This document shows positions 20,046 through 29,172 of a DNA stretch of 64,000 bases, in pieces. The notes below the pieces were generated by a model, which did not search any database, was not told where the DNA came from, and worked only from the letters and a program-made list of their open reading frames with translations. This DNA comes from Nitrospina sp. (GTDB taxonomy: Bacteria > Nitrospinota > Nitrospinia > Nitrospinales > VA-1), in contig JABHBK010000044.1 of NCBI GenBank assembly GCA_018673915.1, positions 1-64,000 on the forward strand, written 5' to 3'. Position 1 is the first letter of the stretch, and each line of letters starts with the position of its first letter. The position numbers were made by a program, and so were the translations under genes.

Positions 20046-20735
20046 ATGAATTATTTAGTTACGATATTTTCGATCTTTATCTTTTTCCCAAACCATTCCG
20101 GGGCCGACTCCTGTAATTTGCCCTGTGGCATAGCACCTGGGTTTAATTTTACCGATCCCTATACCCTGTCCTCCGGGAATAACCTTCTGAAAGATTGGCC
20201 TCCTAAAGATGAATCCGGAAATATCAATGCGGTAATAGAAATTCCAGCCGGGAGAACGGAAAAGTGGGAAGTGGACAAGGCAGAAGGAAACTTAAAGTGG
20301 GATTTTAAAAAAGGCCGCCCTCGGGTTTTAAAATATATCGGGTACCCCGGAAATTATGGAATGGTTCCACAGACTTTGTTGTCGAAAGAGTCGGGAGGAG
20401 ATGGCGACCCTTTGGACATTATCCTCCTTGGTCCGCCCATTGATCGCGGGGAAGTTGCGACAGCAAAACTAATTGGCGTGTTAAAACTTGAGGATGATGG
20501 AGAGCAGGACGACAAATTGATTGCTATTCAGTTTAACTCCCCCCTTAAAAAAGCCGATTCCATTGAAGAACTGGACGAACGTTTCCCCGGAATCAGCCGA
20601 ATCATGGAGCTATGGTTTACCAACTATAAGGGGAACGGCGAAATGGAATCCAAAGGATTTGGTGACCTTGAGGAAGCTGAAAAAATATTGAACAAAGCTT
20701 CTATGCAATACCAAAAATCTTTATCTAACAAATAA
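20046..20735 (+). CDS. ppa: inorganic pyrophosphatase (family I) with N-terminal signal peptide
   Basis: 'VIEIPAGRTEKWEVDK', 'RVLKYIGYPGNYGMVPQT', 'GDGDPLDIILLG'; N-terminus MNYLVTIFSIFIFFPNHSGADSC looks like a signal peptide. Confidence 0.9.
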   Translation: MNYLVTIFSIFIFFPNHSGADSCNLPCGIAPGFNFTDPYTLSSGNNLLKDWPPKDESGNINAVIEIPAGRTEKWEVDKAEGNLKWDFKKGRPRVLKYIGYPGNYGMVPQTLLSKESGGDGDPLDIILLGPPIDRGEVATAKLIGVLKLEDDGEQDDKLIAIQFNSPLKKADSIEELDERFPGISRIMELWFTNYKGNGEMESKGFGDLEEAEKILNKASMQYQKSLSNK

Positions 20736-20798
20736 TCAGCCCCCCTATACAACCTTAATACTTGAGCTGACCCCTGCCAACCGGTATGATCCCGTGCT

Positions 20799-21737
20799 AT
20801 GACTTCCGAAATAAAATCGGCGTATCTTGCGGCGGAGGGCCTGACAGAACCCCTATTAGATGAACTGGATGGGGTGATTGCTGTTCATGATCGGCTCATT
20901 CTCTCCAGCAAACCTTTCATAGATGCTCATTGGGCGCAGAATATCTGGCGCACTCCGCAGATCGTTCATATCGACTCCATCAATGACGCCGCAAAAAAAC
21001 TGAAAGCCATTCAGCGCAATTGGTGCCTGTACTCCTACCAGTTGCATCGCCGGGCAAAGCTCATTGAAGAAAATTTAAACACAAACCAGAAAAAACCAAT
21101 TATTTTTCCCTCCCTTTTATCGCCAGCCCCGCCAGGGAGCTTCGCCTTGCTGGATGAAAACACCTTGCTCGCATCGACAGAGTGTTCAAGTCCATTCCCG
21201 AACGGTGAAGCGCATTTTGTTGAAGACAAGGAGGGTCCGCCTAACCGCGCATACCTAAAACTTTATGAATCCCTGACTTTGGCAGGCACCAGACCGCAGC
21301 CTGGGGAATTCTGTATTGATGTAGGGGGTAGCCCGGGAGGATGGGCCTGGGTGATTCACCAATGTGGCGCTGAGGTTTTAAGCATCGACCGTTCTCCACT
21401 TTCTCCATCGGTCGCTAATCTGCAAGGAGTCTCGTTCCAGAAACGCGATGCTTTTTCCTTACTGCCTGAAGACTTTGAGCAAGAAGGTAAGACGGTCGAT
21501 TGGTTATTTTCAGATTTAATCTGTTACCCGGAAAAACTTTATGAGTGGATCCTGAAATGGGTAGAGTCGGGGAAATGTAAAAACTTTATCTGCACCCTTA
21601 AATTCAAAGGCAAGCCAGATCGTTCGATCATTGACCAATTTGCCTCCATTCCCAACAGCAAGGTCCAGCATTTGTTCCACAACAAAAACGAACTGACATG
21701 GTTCAAGCTGAGTCAGCCAGCCGGGTCAGGCCTTTAG
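20799..21737 (+). CDS. FtsJ/RlmM-like SAM-dependent methyltransferase
   Basis: 'FCIDVGGSPGGWAWVIHQCGAEVLSIDRSPL', 'VDWLFSDLICYPEKL', 'ICTLKFKG' pattern similar to RlmM/RlmE. Confidence 0.8.
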   Translation: MTSEIKSAYLAAEGLTEPLLDELDGVIAVHDRLILSSKPFIDAHWAQNIWRTPQIVHIDSINDAAKKLKAIQRNWCLYSYQLHRRAKLIEENLNTNQKKPIIFPSLLSPAPPGSFALLDENTLLASTECSSPFPNGEAHFVEDKEGPPNRAYLKLYESLTLAGTRPQPGEFCIDVGGSPGGWAWVIHQCGAEVLSIDRSPLSPSVANLQGVSFQKRDAFSLLPEDFEQEGKTVDWLFSDLICYPEKLYEWILKWVESGKCKNFICTLKFKGKPDRSIIDQFASIPNSKVQHLFHNKNELTWFKLSQPAGSGL

Positions 21738-22368
21738 CCGCACTCAGGATATCTGTTTTTCCCAATTGTTCTGCCAACGATACCGATTCATCCAGGCAGG
21801 GTTTTAGTTCACCCAAATTTCCAGTGATGAGATAAAGTGCGGAGGAAGAAAACAAGGGTTGCAAAATTTTTAAGGAGTCCTGAAGCTCCCGCCCCATCCG
21901 CACCCTATTCTTTAAAGTGTCTATGCCTCGGTCCAACGCTCCATACAAGGAAGTAAAGCGTTTATCCCTAATTTTTTCTCCATTGTGCGCGTCTTTTAAA
22001 ATTTCCAAAGCTTTCTCCCAATCACATTTTCTCCAGAAAGTGATACCCACTATTGAGAGAATGGCATAAATGCCCTGTTTGTCATCGATCTCCTTGAATA
22101 ATTTCAACGCTTCTTCAAAATGGTTGAGGGCTTTTTGCAATTGCGCTTTTTCCCAGAAAGCAGTTCCCAATGCGGTTTTTACCACAGCACGCAAACTCGT
22201 ATCCTCCTCCACATCGGGCAATATCTTATTCAGACAAGCAATCGCAGCCTCGTATTTTCTTACCTGCTGACAGGCATTCGCATATTCCACCGCCTTTTCT
22301 ACCGTCTCAAACTTATCGCCTTTTGAACGAACGGCTTCCAGGTTTTCTTGCAGTTGCGCTAAATTCAT
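21703..22368 (-). CDS. TPR-repeat protein
   Basis: Degenerate TPR helices such as 'AFWEKAQLQKALNHFEEALKLFKEIDDKQG'; 3' end overlaps the convergent methyltransferase gene. Confidence 0.7.
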   Translation of the reverse strand: MNLAQLQENLEAVRSKGDKFETVEKAVEYANACQQVRKYEAAIACLNKILPDVEEDTSLRAVVKTALGTAFWEKAQLQKALNHFEEALKLFKEIDDKQGIYAILSIVGITFWRKCDWEKALEILKDAHNGEKIRDKRFTSLYGALDRGIDTLKNRVRMGRELQDSLKILQPLFSSSALYLITGNLGELKPCLDESVSLAEQLGKTDILSAAKGLTRLADSA

Positions 22369-22490
22369 TTTGTCCTTACATTTAATAGAGAACTTTTTGG
22401 CCTACTCTTCATCTAACTATTGTCGGTTGTAAGATGCAAAAAATCGAAAAGCGAATTTAATTATTTAACCTGACAAAGGATACATCCAAA

Positions 22491-22781
22491 ATGTTTAAAG
22501 AAATTAATGCCCACAAGGTTCAGGAGATGGTTGAAGAAGAATCTGTGAATGTGGTCGATATCCGCGATCCAGGGTCCTATTCCGCTGGTCACATTCCCAA
22601 TGCCATATCTCTCAACGACAGCAATGTTAAAGACTTCATCGAAAAGACCGACAAGGAAAAACCGTTGGTCGTTTGTTGCTACCACGGTATCTCCAGCCGC
22701 GGTGCCGCCGAATACCTCTCGGAGAATGGATTTAAAGAGGTCTATAGTATGACTGGCGGATTCGAAGCCTGGCCCGACTAA
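22491..22781 (+). CDS. rhodanese domain protein (GlpE-like thiosulfate sulfurtransferase)
   Basis: 'VVDIRDPGSYSAGHIPNAISL', active-site loop 'VVCCYHGISSRGAAEYL', 'GGFEAWP'. Confidence 0.92.
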   Translation: MFKEINAHKVQEMVEEESVNVVDIRDPGSYSAGHIPNAISLNDSNVKDFIEKTDKEKPLVVCCYHGISSRGAAEYLSENGFKEVYSMTGGFEAWPD

Positions 22782-22798
22782 CCCACTTACGTGGGAGG
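22782..22798 (+). repeat. dispersed palindromic repeat family A
   Basis: cccacttacgtgggagg; hairpin CCCAC/GTGGG; between convergent genes. Confidence 0.6.
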
Positions 22799-22851
22799 CA
22801 GACAGCATCAATCCACCAAGCCATGCTCTTTGCTAGCCAGATAAATTGTTG

Positions 22852-23721
22852 CTATTTTCCTTCTTCTGGCAGGAAGCCTTTATCCCTATAACGCTGCAGG
22901 GCATCCGGGCAATTGCAGGTACGTTCGATTCCTTGCAAACTTTCAAATACCGTGCGGATTAACTCAGGAAATTTTTGTATCGCCGCATCGACTTGCTTTC
23001 GTTCTTCTTCTGTTTGCATGCCTTCAAACAATTCGCCTTTCTTGAACTCTCTGGGTTTTACCCCCTCAGCATAATTTGTCAGATAGCAAAACGGCGTGTA
23101 GCACATTTCCATTTCACGGGCGAGAAAAGCTTCCGGAGCAAGGGTCATACCGACTAGATCGGCACCCAGAATACGAAGTTTTCTGATTTCCGCCGGGGTT
23201 TCCAAACGCGGCCCTTCGGTACATGCATAGACAGCCTCTTCATGATGAGGCAGTTCACTCGCGTGCAGGGTATCGTGCAAGGCAGTAGCAATCTGCGGAC
23301 AAAAAGGTTGATTCTGGCGGATGAACCCTATTCCCGTATCTTTAAAAAAGGTGGTTTCTCGATTACGGGTTTCATCAAGGATATCATGCGGTATCACAAA
23401 ATCTCCCGGCCTGAAGGCTGTATTAATAATTCCCGGGCCAGACCAGGAAATGATCCGTTCGACCCCGCATTGTTTTAGAGCATGGATGTTAGCCCGGTAA
23501 TTAACAAAAGGAGCAGTGAGGGAATAATCCGTTTCTCCATGGCGGGATAAAAATAAAAATTCCTGGCTTGTAAAACTAAAACGGTGAATGGGAGCACTTT
23601 TACCATAAGGAGTGTCTAAAACCTCACAGTCCTTTTCCTGGCCCAGAGCCTGCCCGGTGAGAAGATGATAGGCTCCACTGCCACCAATCACTGCAATGGG
23701 AACCTTGAACGGGTCAGTCAT
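22852..23721 (-). CDS. S-methyl-5'-thioadenosine/thioinosine phosphorylase
   Basis: MTAP family: 'IAVIGGSGAY', 'FLSRHG', 'PFVNYRANIHALKQCGVERIIS', 'CTEGPRLETPAEIRKLRILGADLVGMTLAPEAFLAREMEMCY'; base-pocket motif TNYAEG. Confidence 0.9.
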   Translation of the reverse strand: MTDPFKVPIAVIGGSGAYHLLTGQALGQEKDCEVLDTPYGKSAPIHRFSFTSQEFLFLSRHGETDYSLTAPFVNYRANIHALKQCGVERIISWSGPGIINTAFRPGDFVIPHDILDETRNRETTFFKDTGIGFIRQNQPFCPQIATALHDTLHASELPHHEEAVYACTEGPRLETPAEIRKLRILGADLVGMTLAPEAFLAREMEMCYTPFCYLTNYAEGVKPREFKKGELFEGMQTEEERKQVDAAIQKFPELIRTVFESLQGIERTCNCPDALQRYRDKGFLPEEGK

Positions 23722-23726
23722 TAGCT

Positions 23727-24233
23727 TTAGTCGAGATAGGTTTCGATATCACCAACATAATTGGCGGCTGATTCGCGGATGCCGCGAATTTCTTCATCGG
23801 TCAATTCACGCTTTACTTTCGCAGGCGAACCCAGCACCAGACTTTTTGGTGGAATCTTCGTGTTCGGGGTGACCAATGAACCCGCGCCTACAATGGACTG
23901 ACCCCCCACTTCCGAACCATCCATAATAATTGCACCCATGCCAATGAGGCACTGCGAGCCAATGGTGCAGGCATGCAGAGTAACATTATGGCCCACCGTC
24001 ACTTCATCTCCAATAATCAAGGGGAGGGTTTTTCGTGCCACATGTAAAACACAGCCATCCTGAATATTGGTGCGCTTGCCAATACGGATATGATTCACAT
24101 CGCCTCGAATCACAGCATTGAACCATACGCTGCTTTCTTCACCAATATGTACATCACCGATGACCTGCGCACTCTCTACTACCAGAGAAGAATCGTCAAT
24201 CTTCGGCTTTTCGCCTTTAAAAGAGTGAATCAT
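23727..24233 (-). CDS. gamma carbonic anhydrase-like left-handed beta-helix protein
   Basis: Hexapeptide repeats; 'SVWFNAVIRGDVNHIRIGKRTNIQDGCVLHV', 'VTVGHNVTLHACTIGSQCLIGMGAIIMDGSEVG'. Confidence 0.92.
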   Translation of the reverse strand: MIHSFKGEKPKIDDSSLVVESAQVIGDVHIGEESSVWFNAVIRGDVNHIRIGKRTNIQDGCVLHVARKTLPLIIGDEVTVGHNVTLHACTIGSQCLIGMGAIIMDGSEVGGQSIVGAGSLVTPNTKIPPKSLVLGSPAKVKRELTDEEIRGIRESAANYVGDIETYLD

Positions 24234-24356
24234 ATTTAATCCTTTAGAAAAAGCGGAGAGTTTCCGCTGATAAACAACCGTCTCGTTGAGTCCCTGTGGG
24301 GCTAATGTACCGTCTTTTTGATTTTAATGTCTATCATAAAAAAAGGATAATGTAGA

Positions 24357-25103
24357 TTAACAATTTTTTTCTCTCACCACATCACGGATAGCCAGATAGC
24401 TTTTTTCTGCCAGAATATATCGCTCTAAGTCCGCAGGAATTTCTGGCAACACCGAGACAGTCGCTTTAAGCCGGACTGTTTTCAGCAAAGTAACAATATG
24501 GCTTAAAAAGCTTTCTCCATAAAATGCAATTGTTGGTTGGTGCCCATCATGATAGTGAATAGCCACAGGCACCACCTGCTTGCCTGCAAGAACCGCCGAT
24601 TCGAAAACCGCAGACTTGAAAGGAACTACATCGGCTCCATCAGTGGCTTGAGCTTCTGGAAAAAGGATTACAGAATGGTCAGCGTTTAACCTCTCCTCAA
24701 TTTCACGAATGATGGCTTTCACCTGATGGCGTTTACTCCTGTCAGCAAATATTGTCATTCCCAATCGAGCCAGCCAGTTGAATAAAGGCCAGTCGGCAAT
24801 TTCGGCTTTTGAGACGAAAAAACCTTTAAAACACGCCCCCAAAATAAAAATATCTGGCGAGCCCACATGGTTGGCAACAATCAGTGAACCTGGTTTTGCA
24901 TGGAGGTCTCCCTCAATGTGGATTTGGATATTTAAAACCATGCAGGTCACCCGGGCCCACCATTGTGTAAAATAAGTAATCCACTTCGATAGCCATAAGG
25001 GTGACATAAAAAATAAAATATGACCAAAGGCTCCGATGGCAACAAACACCACAAATACCACGATGTAAGCCCCTACTCGGATGACTGCAAGGCAATACCC
25101 CAT
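24357..25103 (-). CDS. 1-acyl-sn-glycerol-3-phosphate acyltransferase (PlsC-like)
   Basis: 'ANHVGSPDIFILG' variant of the NHxxxxD motif, 'ILFPEAQATDGADVVPFKSAVF'. Confidence 0.88.
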   Translation of the reverse strand: MGYCLAVIRVGAYIVVFVVFVAIGAFGHILFFMSPLWLSKWITYFTQWWARVTCMVLNIQIHIEGDLHAKPGSLIVANHVGSPDIFILGACFKGFFVSKAEIADWPLFNWLARLGMTIFADRSKRHQVKAIIREIEERLNADHSVILFPEAQATDGADVVPFKSAVFESAVLAGKQVVPVAIHYHDGHQPTIAFYGESFLSHIVTLLKTVRLKATVSVLPEIPADLERYILAEKSYLAIRDVVREKNC

Positions 25104-25174
25104 AAAAATTTCCCGGAAAAACTAATATTCTCTATTTTTAATGCCAACACTTCTTGAATGCAGGACAAAAAATC

Positions 25175-25948
25175 CTAAAAAAAATCTTTTGATTTTTTTA
25201 TGATCCTTAGCATATCAGAAACGATCAGGCGTTTGAGGTTGCCACATAAGGAGATCACCACGGAACCCAGCCCGATTTTTCCTGCAGGGACTACATCCAG
25301 CGCCAATAACATTTCATTTGCAACATAGGACCAGGCAATATGACTTTTCCACATGCTGAAATGAATTTTATCCATCCCGCTGTAGGCCCCCAACCCACTC
25401 AGCAAATGCACCCCTTCATTCTGATCTGATTTTTCCTGAAGATACTGATTCACTCTTTTTACTGATGAATCGGCCTGATCATATGTCACCAGGCTTTTTG
25501 GATAAAAAATGGCCTTCAATAATCTGAAGGATGTCTTTCCCAAATCCTTAGACACGTCCACATGGATAGAGGTCACAAATACTTCTGCATTCCACCGTAA
25601 TGCTTTTTCAATAAGAGTATCCAAACAATCAATAAGAGAAGTTTCAGAGACTCCATACATAATATCATTGCCGATATCGGTGATAAGTACTGCAACCCGT
25701 CCACCCTGTTGGACATGATCTTCTGTAAACTGCATGATTCTGCATTCACCAATTGGAGTATATGTAAAATTTAACAGCCCTCCTCTAACGCAATAACCCC
25801 GACCCGGTCCTTGCGCCGTTATACATTGCACAGAACTCTGAGAAATGCTTTGGGAGATATGCCCAGTCAATGCCGAATAACCCCTCGACAGGTTGCTGGC
25901 ACCAAGTAAGACAAAAAGAAAATCGGGGTCGGAATGTTCGCCTTGCAT
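25175..25948 (-). CDS. SGNH/GDSL hydrolase-like protein
   Basis: 'FVLLGASNLSRG' (block I), 'ITDIGNDIMYG' (GxND), 'DKIHFS' (DxxH); start moved to ATG at 25948. Confidence 0.65.
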   Translation of the reverse strand: MQGEHSDPDFLFVLLGASNLSRGYSALTGHISQSISQSSVQCITAQGPGRGYCVRGGLLNFTYTPIGECRIMQFTEDHVQQGGRVAVLITDIGNDIMYGVSETSLIDCLDTLIEKALRWNAEVFVTSIHVDVSKDLGKTSFRLLKAIFYPKSLVTYDQADSSVKRVNQYLQEKSDQNEGVHLLSGLGAYSGMDKIHFSMWKSHIAWSYVANEMLLALDVVPAGKIGLGSVVISLCGNLKRLIVSDMLRIIKKSKDFF

Positions 25949-25952
25949 AAGG

Positions 25953-26858
25953 CTAAAGGGAAGACCGGAAACGGTCTGGCAGACCAAATATAGATGCCCG
26001 GTTTTGCAATTTCTTGCGCAGGTCCTGATAGAAATCTACCGTCTTCTGCATATTCAGAGCTTTTACATGTCCCCGCCGTTTGAGGAATTTGGCGCGAGAA
26101 GAATAACCCTTGATGATTGAGTCATAATGTTCAAACCGGCCTTGCCACCAGTTTCCCGACTTTCCATCCCACGCCTGCTCGCCTTTAACCCGCGAAGGCT
26201 TCAAAGTGAGACGTTTATTGGTACGGTCAATTTCAAATCGGAAGTCTCCCAGAAAGCTCATTCCCAGTAGGCCATCAATATCCTTAATATGGCTGTTGAT
26301 GGACGCTTCAACCAACCTGGTTTGTGCTTTACCAATGGTAACCGTATCAAGCGCGACCAACGGCATCCACTCTTCCCCGCCCGCTGTGTTGAAAGGCAAT
26401 TGAGGAGAATCCCCGAACTGTGAAATTCCCAATTTACGGCCAATCTCTTCGGTCAAGGTAATGAGGGAGGCACCCGTATCCAACATTAGCCGAGCCTTGA
26501 CCCGACCATTGAGAACTGTATCGACTAAAAAATTTCCTCCACTTACGGGAATAAGGGGGATCTGAATTTCCTCGTTTCGTGCAAAAGACCCCGGAAGCTC
26601 TAAAGGGACAGAAGGGGTTGGTGTAGTACGATGTGCGCCTCGAGCCTCGCGATGCTGGCGGACGCCCTTTTCGCTCTGGCGATATTGTTTGGGAATCTTG
26701 GAAATGTCATCGGTAAAGTGGAGGGCACCCGCGTCATCCCGGTAAGAAAAAACTCCTGCGAATGTACCGACAATCTGTGTCGTGCAGCAAATAACAAAAA
26801 GAACCAGAGTAAACCGGAGTACAAGGAAAATCCTATTCAATTTCAATCGGGCTGACAT
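25953..26858 (-). CDS. DUF4124 plus retropepsin-like aspartic protease domain protein
   Basis: 'GVFSYRDDAGALHFTDDISKIPKQYR' (DUF4124-like) followed by 'ARLMLDTGASLITLTEEIGRKLGI' (clan AA protease). Confidence 0.82.
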   Translation of the reverse strand: MSARLKLNRIFLVLRFTLVLFVICCTTQIVGTFAGVFSYRDDAGALHFTDDISKIPKQYRQSEKGVRQHREARGAHRTTPTPSVPLELPGSFARNEEIQIPLIPVSGGNFLVDTVLNGRVKARLMLDTGASLITLTEEIGRKLGISQFGDSPQLPFNTAGGEEWMPLVALDTVTIGKAQTRLVEASINSHIKDIDGLLGMSFLGDFRFEIDRTNKRLTLKPSRVKGEQAWDGKSGNWWQGRFEHYDSIIKGYSSRAKFLKRRGHVKALNMQKTVDFYQDLRKKLQNRASIFGLPDRFRSSL

Positions 26859-29172
26859 AGACTTCACGGGGCTTGCCTCCATCAGATGGACCTACCACCC
26901 CTTCTCGCTCCATGGTTTCAATGATTCGTGCAGCCCTATTATAGCCTATTCTCAAACGCCGCTGAATATAAGATATAGAAGCCTGTCTGTCTTTAGCAAC
27001 GATAGCAAGGGCTTCATCATATTTTTCATCGAACTCCTCCTCCTCTTCCCCTCCACTTTTATCTTCCAAAACGACTGAATCGAAAATATCTTCCTGATAA
27101 TGTGGTTTAGCCTGCTTTTTGATGAAATCTACAATTCTCTGTATTTCATCATCGCTGACCATCACCCCATGCAGCCGAAGAAGTTTAGAGGTCCCAGGAG
27201 GCAGAAATAACATATCCCCTTTACCAAGAAGTTTGTCGGCACCCATGGCATCCAGGATAGTTCGCGAATCTACTCTGGAAGTAACTTTATAAGACATGCG
27301 CGTAGGGAAATTAGCCTTAATGATTCCCGTCAAGACATCCACCGAAGGACGCTGCGTGGCAACAATAAGATGAATGCCTGCGGCCCGCGCCATCTGCGCC
27401 AACCGGGTCAGCGAGTCCTCAACACCTTTTGAAGCTACCATCATTAGGTCAGCCAACTCATCAATAAGGATAACAACATAAGGGAGCTTGGCAGGAGGTT
27501 CCGGTATCATCGAATCATCCTCTTCTTCATCATCCTCATCCTTTATCGGTTGGATTCCTTTATTAGCTTTTTCTCGTTTTTTCAGCTCCACTTCATATTC
27601 TTTTTGAAGTTTCTCTGCCAGCTCGTTGAAACCGTTAATATTACGCACACCACATTCAGCCATCATTTTGTAACGTGATTCCATTTCGTTAACCGCCCAC
27701 TGGAGTGCGGCGGCGGCTTTTTTAGGATTGGTGACTACCGGAGAAATCAAATGCGGAATACCATCATAAATCGACAACTCCAGCATCTTCGGATCAATCA
27801 TTATCATTTTGACCTCATCCGGCGTGGCGTTCAATAGGATGCTGCAGATCATGGCGTTGAGTCCTACACTCTTGCCCGAGCCTGTCGAACCCGCCATAAG
27901 CAGGTGAGGAGTAGTCGCCAGGTCTTGCACCGCCGGTTCCCCGGTAATATCTTTTCCAATTACCAGAGTGAGATTGGACTGGGACTCCTGAAACACATCT
28001 GAAGTCATCACATCTTTAAAATAGATCGTCTCGCGCCGCAAGTTGGGAATCTCAATACCAACCACCGGTTTACCCGGTACTGGTGCCAGAATTCGGAGTC
28101 CCACACATCTCATAGCCAGCGACAAGTCATCCGCCAGAGATACGATTCGGCTAACCTTGATTCCGGGTGCCGGCTCATATTCAAATAAAGTAATGACAGG
28201 CCCTGGCAGAACCTGGACCACCCGCCCTTCAATACCAAAATCCAATAATTTTTTTTCCAGAATGGCACTGCTGGCAAGAATTTCTTCCCGGGCTTTATCT
28301 GTCTGCACTCCCTCAGTAGGGGGAGGGTCTACCAACAAAGAAAGCGGAGGAACCTGATATTTGCCAGACGAACTCATGAAAGCAAAATGATCCTGAACAA
28401 CAAATTCCTCTTTCACTTCCTTTTTCTTTTTATCTGATTTGTCAGCAGGCGCCAGCTCAGGCCGAGTGCGCGTTATAATCACGGGTTCCACAGCCAACTT
28501 CCTGATTTTCCGCGACTCCTCTCTCACCGTTTGAAATTTTTGGATCAAAGATTTAGTAGTCGTCAAAGCTTGCAAAAATAAATTTTTTATTCCACTCAAT
28601 CCCAGCATCAACCCCGCGCCCAAAGCTTTAAATATTTTCCCAACTCCTTCGACCAGCGCATTGACAGGAATACGTGTCATCACCAAAAAGGCCACGAGCA
28701 ATAAAGTAATCAGGGTTAACACCGCTCCGGAAGCATTCAACCAGACCACAAGAAATCCACCCAGACCATGACCCACCAACCCTCCCACCGGAGCCGAAGT
28801 ACCAAAAAATGGATCAACCTTGAATTGAATTGCTAACAGGGAGCACAGTCCTATCAAAAATAAAATTCCCGAACCTAAAATAAGCGGCCAGTTGTGGAAA
28901 TCTTTTCCCCGAATAAGAGCCCACCCTAAAAATGCGGTGATCACTGGAAAGAAAAAAGAACCACTGCCAAAAACACGGGCCAGTCCATCGGAAAAATAAG
29001 CACCGACCATGCCAGTGGAATTTGCCACATCCCCACCCGCAGTATTTTTATAGAAGGATGGATCGTCAGCTGAAAAAGTCATTAGCGCCATAAAGCTAAA
29101 TACCGTGAAGGCAAGCGCAACCACTCCAAAAAAGTCTCGGATCAATATAGGTACTGTTTTTTCTTCACTCAT
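26833..29172 (-). CDS. ftsK: DNA translocase FtsK
   Basis: N-terminal TM helices, Walker A 'MAGSTGSGKSVGLNAM', Walker B 'YVVILIDELADLMM', C-terminal gamma winged-helix domain. Confidence 0.97.
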   Translation of the reverse strand: MSEEKTVPILIRDFFGVVALAFTVFSFMALMTFSADDPSFYKNTAGGDVANSTGMVGAYFSDGLARVFGSGSFFFPVITAFLGWALIRGKDFHNWPLILGSGILFLIGLCSLLAIQFKVDPFFGTSAPVGGLVGHGLGGFLVVWLNASGAVLTLITLLLVAFLVMTRIPVNALVEGVGKIFKALGAGLMLGLSGIKNLFLQALTTTKSLIQKFQTVREESRKIRKLAVEPVIITRTRPELAPADKSDKKKKEVKEEFVVQDHFAFMSSSGKYQVPPLSLLVDPPPTEGVQTDKAREEILASSAILEKKLLDFGIEGRVVQVLPGPVITLFEYEPAPGIKVSRIVSLADDLSLAMRCVGLRILAPVPGKPVVGIEIPNLRRETIYFKDVMTSDVFQESQSNLTLVIGKDITGEPAVQDLATTPHLLMAGSTGSGKSVGLNAMICSILLNATPDEVKMIMIDPKMLELSIYDGIPHLISPVVTNPKKAAAALQWAVNEMESRYKMMAECGVRNINGFNELAEKLQKEYEVELKKREKANKGIQPIKDEDDEEEDDSMIPEPPAKLPYVVILIDELADLMMVASKGVEDSLTRLAQMARAAGIHLIVATQRPSVDVLTGIIKANFPTRMSYKVTSRVDSRTILDAMGADKLLGKGDMLFLPPGTSKLLRLHGVMVSDDEIQRIVDFIKKQAKPHYQEDIFDSVVLEDKSGGEEEEEFDEKYDEALAIVAKDRQASISYIQRRLRIGYNRAARIIETMEREGVVGPSDGGKPREVYVSPIEIE

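Noticed and set aside
25175-25948. SGNH hydrolase as part of a novel operon with the aspartic protease
   Set aside because: Adjacency with a short gap is seen, but nothing links the functions
26833-29172. Acidic insert KDEDDEEEDD in FtsK
   Set aside because: An insert at this position before the Walker B motif is common in FtsK proteins; not unusual
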